64,000 bases of DNA from Diadophis punctatus similis. Lineage: Eukaryota; Chordata; Lepidosauria; Squamata; Dipsadidae. The notes beneath the pieces were generated by a model. That model was not told the DNA's origin and made no database searches. It saw nothing but the letters and a program-made list of their open reading frames with translations. How positions within the stretch are numbered: position 1 is the first letter of the stretch; the number at the start of each line of letters is the position of its first letter. The stretch is from assembly GCA_023053685.1 (NCBI GenBank), contig JALIGW010000021.1:14856592-14920591 (forward strand), written 5' to 3'. The position numbers and the translations under genes are program-made. This document shows, piece by piece, positions 10,404 through 19,127 of this stretch.

Positions 10404-10775
10404 ATCGTGAGGCATATTACATCACCTATCCTGCTTGCTGTGCTGTGGGCACCCTCGAAGCTTCAGTCTGAATGTAGGATTCCGCAGACCCTTTGATGTT
10501 TCCCAATGAAGGTGGTGTTGGCTTCTCCATTGAGCAACCTTTTCCCAACAAAAATTTTCTTGAACTCCAACCCCATCAGACCAAACTGGTCATAGTGGAA
10601 TGTTGGTGCTATAGCCTTTGTTTGATTTCTTCCTCTGTCAATTAGGTGAAAGAGAACTCTATACCTATCTCACTAGATTGATACAAGCTTAACCGCACCC
10701 CATCAAACGGAAGAAGGAAGAATGCAGATCTCAAGCTTTGATTCAAACATTAAGTCAAACGTGGGCCAACCCAAT
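10404..10775. other. No gene recognised
   Basis: No repeat, domain or RNA gene is recognised between the CR1 copy and the LTR-like block. Confidence 0.4.
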
Positions 10776-11437
10776 TGTTGTGGTCCGCCAGTGGCCTGCA
10801 GAGCTGGCAGCAGAGTCAGACAGCGAGGAGGCTGGGGAGGAACATGGGGCCAGGCCTGGAGTCTGGAGAAGGCTCCGTGCCAGAGGCAGGGATCCAGCCA
10901 GGGCCATTTGGGAGGTCTGTCCCGACTCCAGAACCTCCAGAGGCTGACATGAGCGAGGCAGAGGAACAGGGGGAGCCTGTTCTCAATGCGCGCATGCGCA
11001 GAGCTGCCAGAAGGCAAGAACAGTTACAGAGGAGAAGGAGTAAGGCTTGGGGATAATTTGCCCCTCCCATAGGCTATATAAGTGGAGAACACGAAAGGGT
11101 TCGTTGCAGGAAGCAACTCAGTTCACCTATAGCTCTCGTCATTGCAACTCGGATTCAGTTTTTGTTCCTGTTTGAACTTGCCAAGTTTTTCCTGCAAATT
11201 GGTCTTTGGCAGTTTGGCAAAGAAGAGCAAGGTTCGTGTGTGTTATGTGCTTTTCCCTGAAAGACTTTAGTTGGACTTGTATTTTGTTTGGACTCTTATC
11301 TGCTTTTCCCTGAAAGATTTTAGTCGGACTTATTTTACTTTGTTTGGACTTATTACGACTGCTAATGAAAATAATTAGCAGCCGTTACAAATAAAAAGAG
11401 GTTTGTGAGACACCGTTTGTGCCATTTTATTTCATCA
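10776..11437 (+). mobile_element. LTR-like block (probable solo LTR)
   Basis: The block has the layout of an LTR: a GC-rich upstream part, a TATA box (GGCTATATAAGTGG near 11079-11092), and AATAAA at about 11389-11394, roughly 300 bp downstream. A short U5-like part follows, ending GCCATTTTATTTCATCA. The proposed ends are TG and CA, but I found no target duplication, so the borders are uncertain. No internal element sequence adjoins it. Confidence 0.5.
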
Positions 11438-11683
11438 GGAAGCCTAGGTCAGAACAGAAATAAAGAGTAGACCCAAAGAAGACATAAGGCTCTGAAGCTT
11501 TTAGTGCTCCATGGAAACATTCCTGTTTCCCTGGTCGGCAACGTGACAGATGTGGGATGGGAGGGAGTAAATTGGTATTGATTGTGGAGAATGAATATTA
11601 ACTTCTGCAGAGCAAAGAGCAGAGATCATGATGGAAGGTTGATGGTCACCCCTCCTCCTTCCACAGAATAATATCATCACCAG

Positions 11684-11835
11684 GCTCAAGGTTGACTCAG
11701 CCTTCCGTCCTTCCCAGGTCGGTCAAATGAGGACCCAGATTGTCAGGGGCAAGAGGCTGACTCTGTAAACCACTTAGAGAGGGCTGTAAACCACTGTGAA
11801 GCCGTACATAAGTCTGAGTGTTATTGCTACCTCCA
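11684..11835 (+). mobile_element. tRNA-derived SINE, 3' part
   Basis: It reads AAGGTTGACTCAGCCTTCC...GACTCTGTAAACCACTTAGAGAGGGCTGTAAA...GTGTTATTGCTAC, the 3' half of the SINE present on the minus strand at 28783-29012. The tRNA-related head is missing. Confidence 0.75.
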
Positions 11836-11857
11836 TGGGCTCGGTGCTCTTTCAGCT

Positions 11858-11949
11858 TGGCTGTTTTCTTGCAGACATTTCATTGCCCACTGATGATGTA
11901 ACCTAATTTGGTAATGAAATATCTTCAGGAAAACAGCCCAGCTCAGAGA
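11858..11949 (+). repeat. Family A (hammerhead-like) repeat, head-to-head pair, left part
   Basis: A minus-strand half unit (11858-11889) meets a plus-strand unit starting CTGATGA at 11890. In the plus unit GAAA is followed by TATC, so the core is decayed. The unit is interrupted by a LINE and continues at 17248: AAAACAGCCCAGCTCAGAGA is present on both sides (11930-11949 and 17248-17267). Confidence 0.7.
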
Positions 11950-12036
11950 CGTATACAACTTGGAACTTTGCCGTCTTCGATCCGACTTAAGCGTAGTACA
12001 GAAAATTATATGCTACAATGTCCTACCTGTCAATAA

Positions 12037-12041
12037 ATACT
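12037..12041. repeat. Copia target-site duplication, left copy
   Basis: ATACT here is repeated at 16663-16667. A 5-bp duplication is usual for copia-type integrases. Confidence 0.9.
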
Positions 12042-12307
12042 TGTCAGAGTTACGCAATAAATCAGAAGCTTCAAAAGATAACTGCATTTTGCTGATTCAA
12101 ATAACTTCTTTATAAGTAGAATAAAACATTAACAATACCACACTTTGTTTCAGATCACATGTTGAGATGTTTTCATAGCAATCTTTAATGGTGGACAGAC
12201 TAAACCACACCCTTCTTCTTGCTAAGTTTCTGGACATGCTCAATTAACACTTCAGCCTGATTGGCTGACTCAATCACATGGCTCTCCCAGTCATGAATAT
12301 TCCAACA
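12042..12307 (-). mobile_element. Copia 3' LTR
   Basis: A 266-bp LTR. Read on the minus strand it starts TGTTGGAATATTCATGACTG and ends CGTAACTCTGACA. It carries a CCAAT box (plus-strand ATTGG at 12260-12264). It matches 16397-16662 except for one base (CTTCTTTAT here, CTTGTTTAT in the other). The stop codon of gag-pol lies inside this LTR. Confidence 0.97.
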
Positions 12308-15300
12308 CTCCTCCCTTCATTACTGGGAGAGACATCAAACCTATTGGATTTAAACATTTCCTATAATGGACACCACCCAATGGTTTGGTCATCATGTCTG
12401 CTAAATTATCCTCTGAAGAACAATGATGTAAACGTATCAATTTTTCTTTTACAGCTTCCCTGACATTACAATACTTAATGTCCACATGTTTACTTCTGTT
12501 CTTCACCCTGTCACCTGTTGCCATTTTTATACAAGCAGCATTATCTTCATAAACAGTTACAGCTTCATTTACATTTACATTTAAATCTTGTAACAACTGT
12601 ACATACCAAACTACTTCAGAACATAACTCAGACAATGCAATAAACTCTGCTTCTGCAGTTGAAATAGCAACCGTTGTTTGTTTTCTGGACTTCCAACCAA
12701 TTAAAGCCCCTCCAAACAATATTACAATTCCAGAATTAGACTTTCTGGTTTTTACATCATTTGCATAATCACTATCAACATAACATTTCAATTTTAATTC
12801 TTCAGTGACCTTTATTTGAAGACCCAAATTCACAGTTCCCTTCAAATACCTGAGAATTCTTTTCACACCCATCCAATGCAACTTTGTAGGTGTAGCAGTA
12901 AAGCGACTTAAGATGCTCACTGCACAAGCTATGTCTGGTCTGGACCACTGTGACAGATATAACAGACTCCCTATTGCAGAGTGATATATCTCCTGATCAC
13001 AGGCTTCACTTTTGTCCTCACCCAAACTATTGTAAAAATCTGTGCTCATAGGTGTAGGAGCAATATTACAATCTTTCATGTTATATTTCTCTAATAATTG
13101 TTCAATTTTTCTCCTTTGACTGAGAATATAACCACCTTTTTCAGTTTTTTGTATCTCTACACCGAGATAATTCTTTATTTCTCCCAAATTCTTTAATTCA
13201 AATTTCTTTTCTAACTTATTAGCAAATTCTTTAATTTGTGATGCATCCTTTGCAATGAAACAAAGATCATCCACAAATGCTAATAGTAGAAAATTCCCAC
13301 CTTGTAACTTTCCAGTGTATATGCAACCATCAGCTTTGCAACTCTTGAACCCAAGACCTTTCAATGCAGTATCTAGACAGATATTCCAATTTCTGGCTGA
13401 CTGCTTCAGCCCATAAATGGCCTTGTTCAATTTATACACCATGTTAGGCTTTTTATTTTCATACCCTGGCGCTTGAACCATATAAATTTCTTCCTCTAAT
13501 TCAGCATTGAGAAATGCAGTGGTTATATCAAAATGCCAAATTCTATGCCTGTATGCTGATGCTAATGCCAGTGCTAGTCTTATGCTCTCAGCTTTTACAG
13601 TTGGCGCGAACACCTCATCATAGTGCACATTCTTTAATTGAGAAAAACCTTGTGCCACCAATCTTGCCTTATACTGTACTTCATTATTGGGTAATACTTT
13701 TTTCTTATATACCCACTTACATCCTACAGCCTTGGTACCCTGTGGCAAAGTCACAGATGTGAACACTTCATGATCGCCCATGGATTTCATCTCTTTATCC
13801 ATGGCTTCCTTCCACTTTTCTTGTTCAACTTTTGGTAATGCCAATACTTCCTTATAGTTTCTTGGCTCATACCACACATTACACACTTTAACTTTACTGG
13901 CAGAATACCTGTCTGGCGGAACCCCTCTGTTCCTACGCTCTGACCTACGTGGCATTGCCTGTACTTGTGTTTCAAGCTTTTCTGGCTTCATATCTTGTTC
14001 AGACTCTCCTCCCTGAACATAGACACCTTCAGAAAATGATTCACCATCATTAAATGAGTTATTGTCACTAAGTGGATCACCGTCGCTAAGCGGATCACCA
14101 TCACTAAGTGAGACATTTTCAGAATTTGCATCAATTCTGTTCCAATTTTGTTCTGCAAAACTAGCAGATCTTGAAATCACTATCCTTTTACTTCCATCGC
14201 TAAAGCGATACCCTTTTGAGCCTGGCTCATAGCCCACAAATCTGAGCTTTCTAGCCTTTTGTTGTCCCTTTCTTCTGATTGCCTTTGGAATATGTACCCA
14301 AGCAGTACTTCCAAATATTTTTAAATGTGCTAGAGAAGGCTTTCTCCCATATAGCATTGCATATGGAGTATTATTGATGGATGAACTCCACAGCCTATTA
14401 ACTAAATAATTGGCAGTCAGTGTGGCTTCACCCCAATATGACCTACTCATACCAGAATCCTCCAGTAATGAGTCTTTCATTGTTTGCAAAACACCATTCC
14501 TCTTTTCAGCCACTCCGTTCTCTCCCGGTGTGTAAGGATTTGTGCGCCTGTGTCTTATTCCCAATTGTCTCAACCATTGTTGAAAATTTGTTGACATAAA
14601 TTCAGAACCTCTGTCAGTTTGCAACTGACATACCTGTTGTTTGTACCTTCTCTCTACAAAACTTAACCATTGCTTAAATTGCTGTAGCACCTCTGTTTTA
14701 CTCTTAAGTAAGTAGCAAAACCCAAACCTGCTGTAGTCATCCACAATAACCAGCGCATACTTTGCTCCTCCCAAACTGGCTTGCATAGGCCCAATTAAAT
14801 CAGCATGCACCAGTTCTAGAGCTCTTGTGGTTTGTCTTGTGCTAAACTTGCTAACTGGGAATGCTTTGGATTTCGATGCTTTGCATACTGCACAATCCAA
14901 ATATGCCTTACATCCCTTCAAATCTAATCCTTCTGCAAATTCTTTCATTTGTTGAACTACCTTAAAATTAGCATGACCAAGTCGTCTGTGCAGAAGATGA
15001 ACACATGAATTATGTTCTGCTACATTTTTAAATATCTGGGAACAATGTGGGACCTTTTGTCCCTGCAATACATAAAGATTATCCTCTTTTATGCCCTGTG
15101 CACAAACATTCCCATTTCTTTGGATGAGACACTTCCCATTAACAAATATGGTTTCATAACCTTGCTTGTCTAAACTAGACACACTTAACAAATTATGCTC
15201 CATTTCAGGTACACATAACACATCAGTAAACCTGGATTCCAAATATGGAATTTGCACATCGCCTCTTCCAATGATTTTAGCCTTTTGACCATTGGCTAAG

Positions 15301-16280
15301 GCCACTTCTTCATGGTTTCCTGGGAAAAATCTGGAAAATAAGTCAGAATTATTAACAATTGTTTGACTAGCCCCACTGTCAATCAACCATTTGTCTCTAT
15401 TGTTATTATAACAAACTTTTGCAACTGCAATCTGTCCTTGCAAATAATGTCTCTTGTCTTGCATATTTCTTCTCTGTGCACAGCTTTTCTGCAGATGATT
15501 TGTCTCTCCACAAATGAAACATGCTTTTTTAACTTGCTTGAAGAATTGTTGCTGTGTAACTTGATCTCTCCTGCCTCTGCTTTCCTCTTGTCTGCAGACA
15601 CCTCTGCTGTTGCTAGAGATAGGCAGCTTGTGGAAAATTTTGCTGGAGACTTGCTGTAAGTTTCCACTGTACTCCTTGTTGAGCCCCCGCCTGTGGAATT
15701 TTCCATCAGCATGGCTGAAAAGCCTTTTCTCATATTCATTCAATAAACACGATTTCAAAGCCTCCAAATTCAAATCTGCTTCTGGCTTACTTTCAAAAAT
15801 AGCTGATACAGTCTCCCAGCTGTGATCCAAACTATTTAACACTAATAAAACTTTCTGGGACTCTGGAAACTTTACTCCACGTTGCTCCAATTCTAGAAAA
15901 TTAGACTGCATTTTCATTAAATGATCTTCCATAGAATCTCCTGTCTGCAAACTCATTCTGAAAAGCTTTCTTGAAAGTTGGACCACATTACACGCAGAAA
16001 CATTGACATGTACTGCTTTCAATTTTTGCCATATTTCTTTTGCAGACTTTAATTCAGCTACATTTAAGAATTGATCATCCCCCAGACTTAAGAGAAGATA
16101 AGCCATAGCTTTGTCATGAGCCTTTTGATCTGCTGCTCCAAGCACTTGTGGGGGGTCTGCTACGATGTCCCATAATTCTTTTGCTTTCAAAAAACATTCC
16201 ATTTTTGCAGCCCAAATTAAATAATTTTTCTTCCCCAATTTAGGTATTGGACTGTCTTTAAATTCCATAGCAGCAGCCAT
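12291..16280 (-). CDS. gag-pol: Copia gag-pol polyprotein, 1329 aa, intact
   Basis: One uninterrupted frame encodes the capsid and all retrotransposition enzymes. Residues 1-200 are a copia-type gag region (KLGKKNYLIWAAKMECFLKA). A CCHC zinc knuckle lies at C254, C257, H262, C267. The aspartic protease motif is DSGA at 301-304. The GAG-pre-integrase HHCC zinc site is H431, H436, C463, C466. The integrase triad is D494, D556, E592, with 35 residues between the last two. The reverse transcriptase has D918 (WHFDITTAFLN) and FVDD at 1002-1005. RNase H has D1169, E1210, D1246 and the SKHVDIKY region near 1263. The integrase-RT linker holds a short acidic repeat (LSDGDP, residues about 724-740). 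The start at 16280 is the first ATG after a 116-nt leader; another ATG is at codon 5. The stop lies 17 bases inside the 3' LTR. Length and order match copia elements. Confidence 0.97.
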   Translation of the reverse strand: MAAAMEFKDSPIPKLGKKNYLIWAAKMECFLKAKELWDIVADPPQVLGAADQKAHDKAMAYLLLSLGDDQFLNVAELKSAKEIWQKLKAVHVNVSACNVVQLSRKLFRMSLQTGDSMEDHLMKMQSNFLELEQRGVKFPESQKVLLVLNSLDHSWETVSAIFESKPEADLNLEALKSCLLNEYEKRLFSHADGKFHRRGLNKEYSGNLQQVSSKIFHKLPISSNSRGVCRQEESRGRRDQVTQQQFFKQVKKACFICGETNHLQKSCAQRRNMQDKRHYLQGQIAVAKVCYNNNRDKWLIDSGASQTIVNNSDLFSRFFPGNHEEVALANGQKAKIIGRGDVQIPYLESRFTDVLCVPEMEHNLLSVSSLDKQGYETIFVNGKCLIQRNGNVCAQGIKEDNLYVLQGQKVPHCSQIFKNVAEHNSCVHLLHRRLGHANFKVVQQMKEFAEGLDLKGCKAYLDCAVCKASKSKAFPVSKFSTRQTTRALELVHADLIGPMQASLGGAKYALVIVDDYSRFGFCYLLKSKTEVLQQFKQWLSFVERRYKQQVCQLQTDRGSEFMSTNFQQWLRQLGIRHRRTNPYTPGENGVAEKRNGVLQTMKDSLLEDSGMSRSYWGEATLTANYLVNRLWSSSINNTPYAMLYGRKPSLAHLKIFGSTAWVHIPKAIRRKGQQKARKLRFVGYEPGSKGYRFSDGSKRIVISRSASFAEQNWNRIDANSENVSLSDGDPLSDGDPLSDNNSFNDGESFSEGVYVQGGESEQDMKPEKLETQVQAMPRRSERRNRGVPPDRYSASKVKVCNVWYEPRNYKEVLALPKVEQEKWKEAMDKEMKSMGDHEVFTSVTLPQGTKAVGCKWVYKKKVLPNNEVQYKARLVAQGFSQLKNVHYDEVFAPTVKAESIRLALALASAYRHRIWHFDITTAFLNAELEEEIYMVQAPGYENKKPNMVYKLNKAIYGLKQSARNWNICLDTALKGLGFKSCKADGCIYTGKLQGGNFLLLAFVDDLCFIAKDASQIKEFANKLEKKFELKNLGEIKNYLGVEIQKTEKGGYILSQRRKIEQLLEKYNMKDCNIAPTPMSTDFYNSLGEDKSEACDQEIYHSAIGSLLYLSQWSRPDIACAVSILSRFTATPTKLHWMGVKRILRYLKGTVNLGLQIKVTEELKLKCYVDSDYANDVKTRKSNSGIVILFGGALIGWKSRKQTTVAISTAEAEFIALSELCSEVVWYVQLLQDLNVNVNEAVTVYEDNAACIKMATGDRVKNRSKHVDIKYCNVREAVKEKLIRLHHCSSEDNLADMMTKPLGGVHYRKCLNPIGLMSLPVMKGGVLEYS
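12308..12320 (-). promoter_or_regulatory. Copia polypurine tract
   Basis: The minus strand reads ATGAAGGGAGGAG directly before the 3' LTR. A purine run in this position primes plus-strand DNA synthesis. It overlaps the end of the coding frame. Confidence 0.85.
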
Positions 16281-16382
16281 CCTGCTTTATTTTTCTTCTC
16301 TGCCTGTTCCTTTAACAACACAGACAGCTTCTTATCAGCTTTAAATTACAATGCAGTTTTAACTTTACTTCTTGAGCGATTT

Positions 16383-16396
16383 CTGGGCCCATAACC
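16383..16396 (-). promoter_or_regulatory. Primer-binding site for initiator tRNA-Met (internal)
   Basis: The minus strand reads GGTTATGGGCCCAG with no gap after the 5' LTR. The plus strand, CTGGGCCCATAACC, is the anticodon arm of eukaryotic initiator tRNA-Met, not its 3' end. Priming from this internal part of the tRNA is characteristic of Drosophila copia and its relatives. Confidence 0.9.
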
Positions 16397-16662
16397 TGTC
16401 AGAGTTACGCAATAAATCAGAAGCTTCAAAAGATAACTGCATTTTGCTGATTCAAATAACTTGTTTATAAGTAGAATAAAACATTAACAATACCACACTT
16501 TGTTTCAGATCACATGTTGAGATGTTTTCATAGCAATCTTTAATGGTGGACAGACTAAACCACACCCTTCTTCTTGCTAAGTTTCTGGACATGCTCAATT
16601 AACACTTCAGCCTGATTGGCTGACTCAATCACATGGCTCTCCCAGTCATGAATATTCCAACA
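16397..16662 (-). mobile_element. Copia 5' LTR
   Basis: A 266-bp LTR, 265/266 identical to 12042-12307. It should contain the promoter. A CCAAT box and TTATAAA are visible on the minus strand, but the transcription start is not determined. Confidence 0.97.
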
Positions 16663-16667
16663 ATACT
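16663..16667. repeat. Copia target-site duplication, right copy
   Basis: ATACT, identical to 12037-12041. Removing the element and one copy restores the LINE reading frame. Confidence 0.9.
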
Positions 16668-16712
16668 TCAGCTTCAACCACAACAATACAAGAGCACATA
16701 ATAGATACAAAC

Positions 16713-16931
16713 CAGTGGTGAAATCCAATTTTTTTTACTACTGATTCTGTGGGCGTGGCTTGGTAGGTGTGGCTCGGTGGGCATGGCAGGGGAAGGATAC
16801 TGCAAAATTTCCATTCTCACCCCACTCTGGGGCCAGCCAGAGGTGGTATTTGCGGGTTCTCCGAACTACTCAAAATTTCTGCTACTGGTTCTCCAGAACC
16901 TGTCAGAACCTGCTGAATTTCATCCCTGATT
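16713..16931. mobile_element. MITE, GTGAAATYC family, copy 1
   Basis: It starts CAGTGGTGAAATCC and ends GAATTTCATCCCTG plus ATT. The flanks ATACAAAC (16705-16712) and CTACAAAC (16932-16939) match at 7 of 8 bases. Cutting at these points restores the surrounding LINE frame, which confirms the right border lies 3 nt beyond the CTG. It contains GGGCGTGGCTTGG-type and GGTTCTCC..ACTACTC blocks shared with 49215-49547. Confidence 0.8.
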
Positions 16932-17202
16932 CTACAAACTTAAGGTAAACCGCTCCAAACTCGATTGCAGAAAATATGACTTCAGCAACAGAGTGGTCAA
17001 TGCCTGGAATGCACTACCTGACTCTGGGGTTTCTTCCCCAAATCCCCCCATTCTTAAGAGGTCTTTAAGGGGCGTTCATAAGCGCACCAACGTGCCTACT
17101 GTCCCTGTCCAAATATTCCCTTTTATTCGTATCCATTTCATGTATTCATAATCATGTTTATGTTTATATCTGTTATCTAATACATGCTTGATGAAATAAA
17201 AA

Positions 17203-17247
17203 TAAATAAATAAATAAATAGAAATAAATAAATAAATAGAAATAAAT
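17203..17247 (+). repeat. (AAAT)n LINE tail
   Basis: A short AAAT/GAAAT tetramer run at the 3' end of the LINE, directly before its right target duplication. Confidence 0.85.
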
Positions 17248-17437
17248 AAAACAGCCCAGCTCAGAGAGCACCAAGGATCTCACAGTCTCCTCCTCTTCCT
17301 CGCAAACCCCAATCCCTTCTAGCACTGATGATGTTACCTAGTTGGATCATGAAACGTCTGCAAGGAACCCACCAAGCTCAGAGAACGCTAAGCAGCCCTC
17401 GTTTTCAACCCTGAGCTACAAATATTCTCCTTTATTG
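17248..17437 (+). repeat. Family A repeat, right part with second unit
   Basis: After the target-duplicated 20 bp the family A unit continues with GCACCAAGGATCTCACAG, a TCC-rich tract and CCCTTCTAGCA. A second core (17325) follows, then the shared 3' flank TTTTCAACCCTGAGCTACAA and ATTCTCCTTTATTGG. The same 3' flank occurs at 34720-34756. Confidence 0.75.
17317..17366 (+). ncRNA. Hammerhead-ribozyme-like motif (family A, best cleavage site)
   Basis: Order seen: stem I strand TTCTAGCA, CTGATGA (17325-17331), stem II region, GAAA (17351-17354), CGTC, then TGCAAGGAA. Stem I pairs GCA with TGC and TTCT with AGGA around an A.A mismatch. The cleavage triplet would be GUC at 17356-17358. Stem III is only the self-complementary ACGU, as in hammerheads that act as dimers. 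Stem II of this copy has two mismatches, so activity may be reduced. Hammerheads are known in Penelope-like elements and retrozymes; membership is inferred. Confidence 0.5.
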
Positions 17438-17850
17438 GTATGTTAGACTTTGTCCATATAAGTAATAGAGTTTTAGCTCCTTTCCTCTGGCCTCGTAAAG
17501 AGATTAACTTGGAACCACACTCTTACACAAATAAAATAAAGGGGGAAAATCATTTTCTTACTTCAGGTAAATGGACATCTTCATCCATGACAGGCAAATA
17601 CAATCTTGGCCAACTTTCAGTTATATTCCGAGCCAGTGTTCCGTGACTCGACCCTTGTCTACTTGTAGGAAATTTTTCGCACTCTCCGCTGCGTATGGAG
17701 ATTTGATTTACACTGTGTGGCAGTGACTCTCCTGGGCTTCTGTGCAGTTGTAGCAGATTGCAGTTTTCAGTTGGTAATGCTGGTTGCAAAGCTACACCAC
17801 ACACAAAACCAGGCCTGCACCTCCTCTGCACAAGAGCATTTGTAGTGTTG
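17438..17850. other. No gene recognised
   Basis: Ordinary sequence between the family A repeat and a CR1 fragment. No motif or repeat is recognised. Confidence 0.4.
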
Positions 17851-18045
17851 ACCTAGTCCAACCCCCTGCTCAAGCAGGAGACCCTACAGCATTATGGCTG
17901 TCCTGTCTCTTCTTGAAAGCCTCCAGTGATGGAGCACCCACCACTTCTGGAGGCAAGTTGTTCCACTGATTAATTGTTCTCACTGTTAGGAAATTTCTCC
18001 TTAGTTCTAGGTTTGATCTCTCCTTAGTTAGTTTCCATCCTTGAT
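17851..18045 (-). mobile_element. CR1 LINE 3' fragment
   Basis: The minus strand carries the CR1 tail: [40 protein letters not shown] and the 3' untranslated end. It meets a plus-strand CR1 copy at about 18046. Confidence 0.85.
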
Positions 18046-18583
18046 AAATGTGTGCCTTGGTAAGGCCACACTTGGAATCCTGCATCCAACTTTGGTCACC
18101 ATGATGTAAAAAAAGATGTGGAGACTCTTGAAATAAGAGTGCAGAGAAGAGCAACAAAGATGATTAGGGGACTGGAGGCTAAAAACATACAATGAACGGT
18201 TGCTGGAATTGGGTAGGTCTAGTCTGATGAAAAGAAGGACTAGGGGAGACATGATAGCAGTCTTCCAATATCTCAGGGGCTGCCACAAAGAAGAGGGAGT
18301 CAAACTATTCTCTAAAGCACCTGAAGGCAAGAGAAGAAACCATGAATGGAAACCCATCAAGGAGAGAAGTAACTTAGAACTAAGGAGAAATTTCCTGACA
18401 GTTAGAACAATTAATCAGTGGAACAGCTTGCCTCCAGAAGTTGTGAATGCTCCAACACTGGACGTTTTTAAAAAGAGGTTGGATAACCATTTGTCTGAAG
18501 TGGTGTAGGGTTTCCTGCCTAAGCAGGGGGTTGGACTAGAAGACCTCCAAGGTCCCTTCCAACTCTGTTATTCTGTTCTGTTC
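18046..18583 (+). pseudogene. CR1 LINE ORF2 C-terminus
   Basis: It encodes the end of CR1 ORF2. An open segment at 18200-18508 includes [32 protein letters not shown] and FKKRLDNHLSEVV, then a stop and the 3' untranslated region to TCTGTTATTCTGTTCTG. The upstream part is frameshifted (the poly-A near 18108). No catalytic domain remains. Confidence 0.88.
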
Positions 18584-18690
18584 CATCCATTGCTTCTCGT
18601 CCTGCCTTCAGGTGCTTTGGAGGATACTGTAGGTTGACCCCATCTTCTCTGAGACAGTCCCTCAAATATTGGAAGACTGCTATCACAATT
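18584..18690 (-). mobile_element. CR1 LINE fragment
   Basis: The minus strand matches the QYLR...[14 protein letters not shown] region of CR1 ORF2. It lies back-to-back with the preceding plus-strand copy. Confidence 0.75.
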
Positions 18691-19127
18691 TGACAAATCC
18701 TGACCTATAGACATGTTCTTTGTCCTCCACAACAACATTCTTGTGAAATGCGTTGGGTTGAAAGAGCATGGAAGCCCAAGCTATCCATTTATCCAAAGTT
18801 CTTCCTTGACTGAGGGTAGACTTGAAACTTGGTCTAATTTATCACAAAATTTGCCCCCAAATCCAACGATGACATCCAGATAAAGTGAAACAAACGAGGG
18901 GTGTTTATCCAGAGTTGCCATTGCTTCCAAGATTTTTCTCAAGTATTTCAAGTATTGCTGAGCCGTCAAACTTCTTAGGAAGTGGAAAACTACGGGTTTT
19001 TTTTCAGCCCTGCATTCTCCATCACTTGAATTTTATTAGCTGATTTTTATTACCTGGCTTTAAGTCAGAGGGGAAAACGGAGTCGAAAGGGCTCAGACCA
19101 GATCTCAGAAGACTTTGCAATTTATCC
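18691..19127. other. No gene recognised
   Basis: Nothing recognisable beyond low-complexity T runs. Confidence 0.4.

Larger units (their letters stand above)
12042..16662 (-). mobile_element. Complete Ty1/copia (Pseudoviridae-type) LTR retrotransposon
   Basis: A 4621-bp element with two 266-bp LTRs (one mismatch), TG...CA ends, a perfect ATACT target duplication, a primer-binding site directly against the 5' LTR, a polypurine tract against the 3' LTR and one open gag-pol frame. No stop, frameshift or catalytic-residue loss is visible, so all parts known to be needed for copia retrotransposition are present. The near-identical LTRs show a recent insertion. Intact copia elements are uncommon in amniote genomes compared with insects and plants. 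Whether it is transcribed cannot be seen. Confidence 0.97.
11950..17247 (+). mobile_element. 5'-truncated LINE carrying a copia and a MITE insertion
   Basis: Three pieces, 11950-12041, 16663-16712 and 16932-17247, join into one LINE 3' end once the insertions and their target copies are set aside. Across the copia junction the conceptual product continues as NKYFSFNHNN. Across the MITE junction it continues as AHNRYKLKVNRS. It then reads RKYDFSNRVVNAWNALP, a motif of the C-terminal region of CR1/L2-group ORF2. The tail is an (AAAT)n run at 17203-17247. A perfect 20-bp direct repeat flanks the whole block, as expected for target-primed LINE insertion. Confidence 0.85.

Noticed and set aside
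11955..12041. Independent exon upstream of copia
   Set aside because: The conceptual peptide continues across the copia insertion as a LINE C-terminus, and a 20-bp target duplication encloses it.
12278..12463. Plus-strand frames inside the copia element
   Set aside because: They are antisense shadows of the gag-pol frame.
16383..16396. tRNA-Met gene fragment
   Set aside because: Only the anticodon-arm sequence is present and it sits exactly where the copia primer-binding site belongs.
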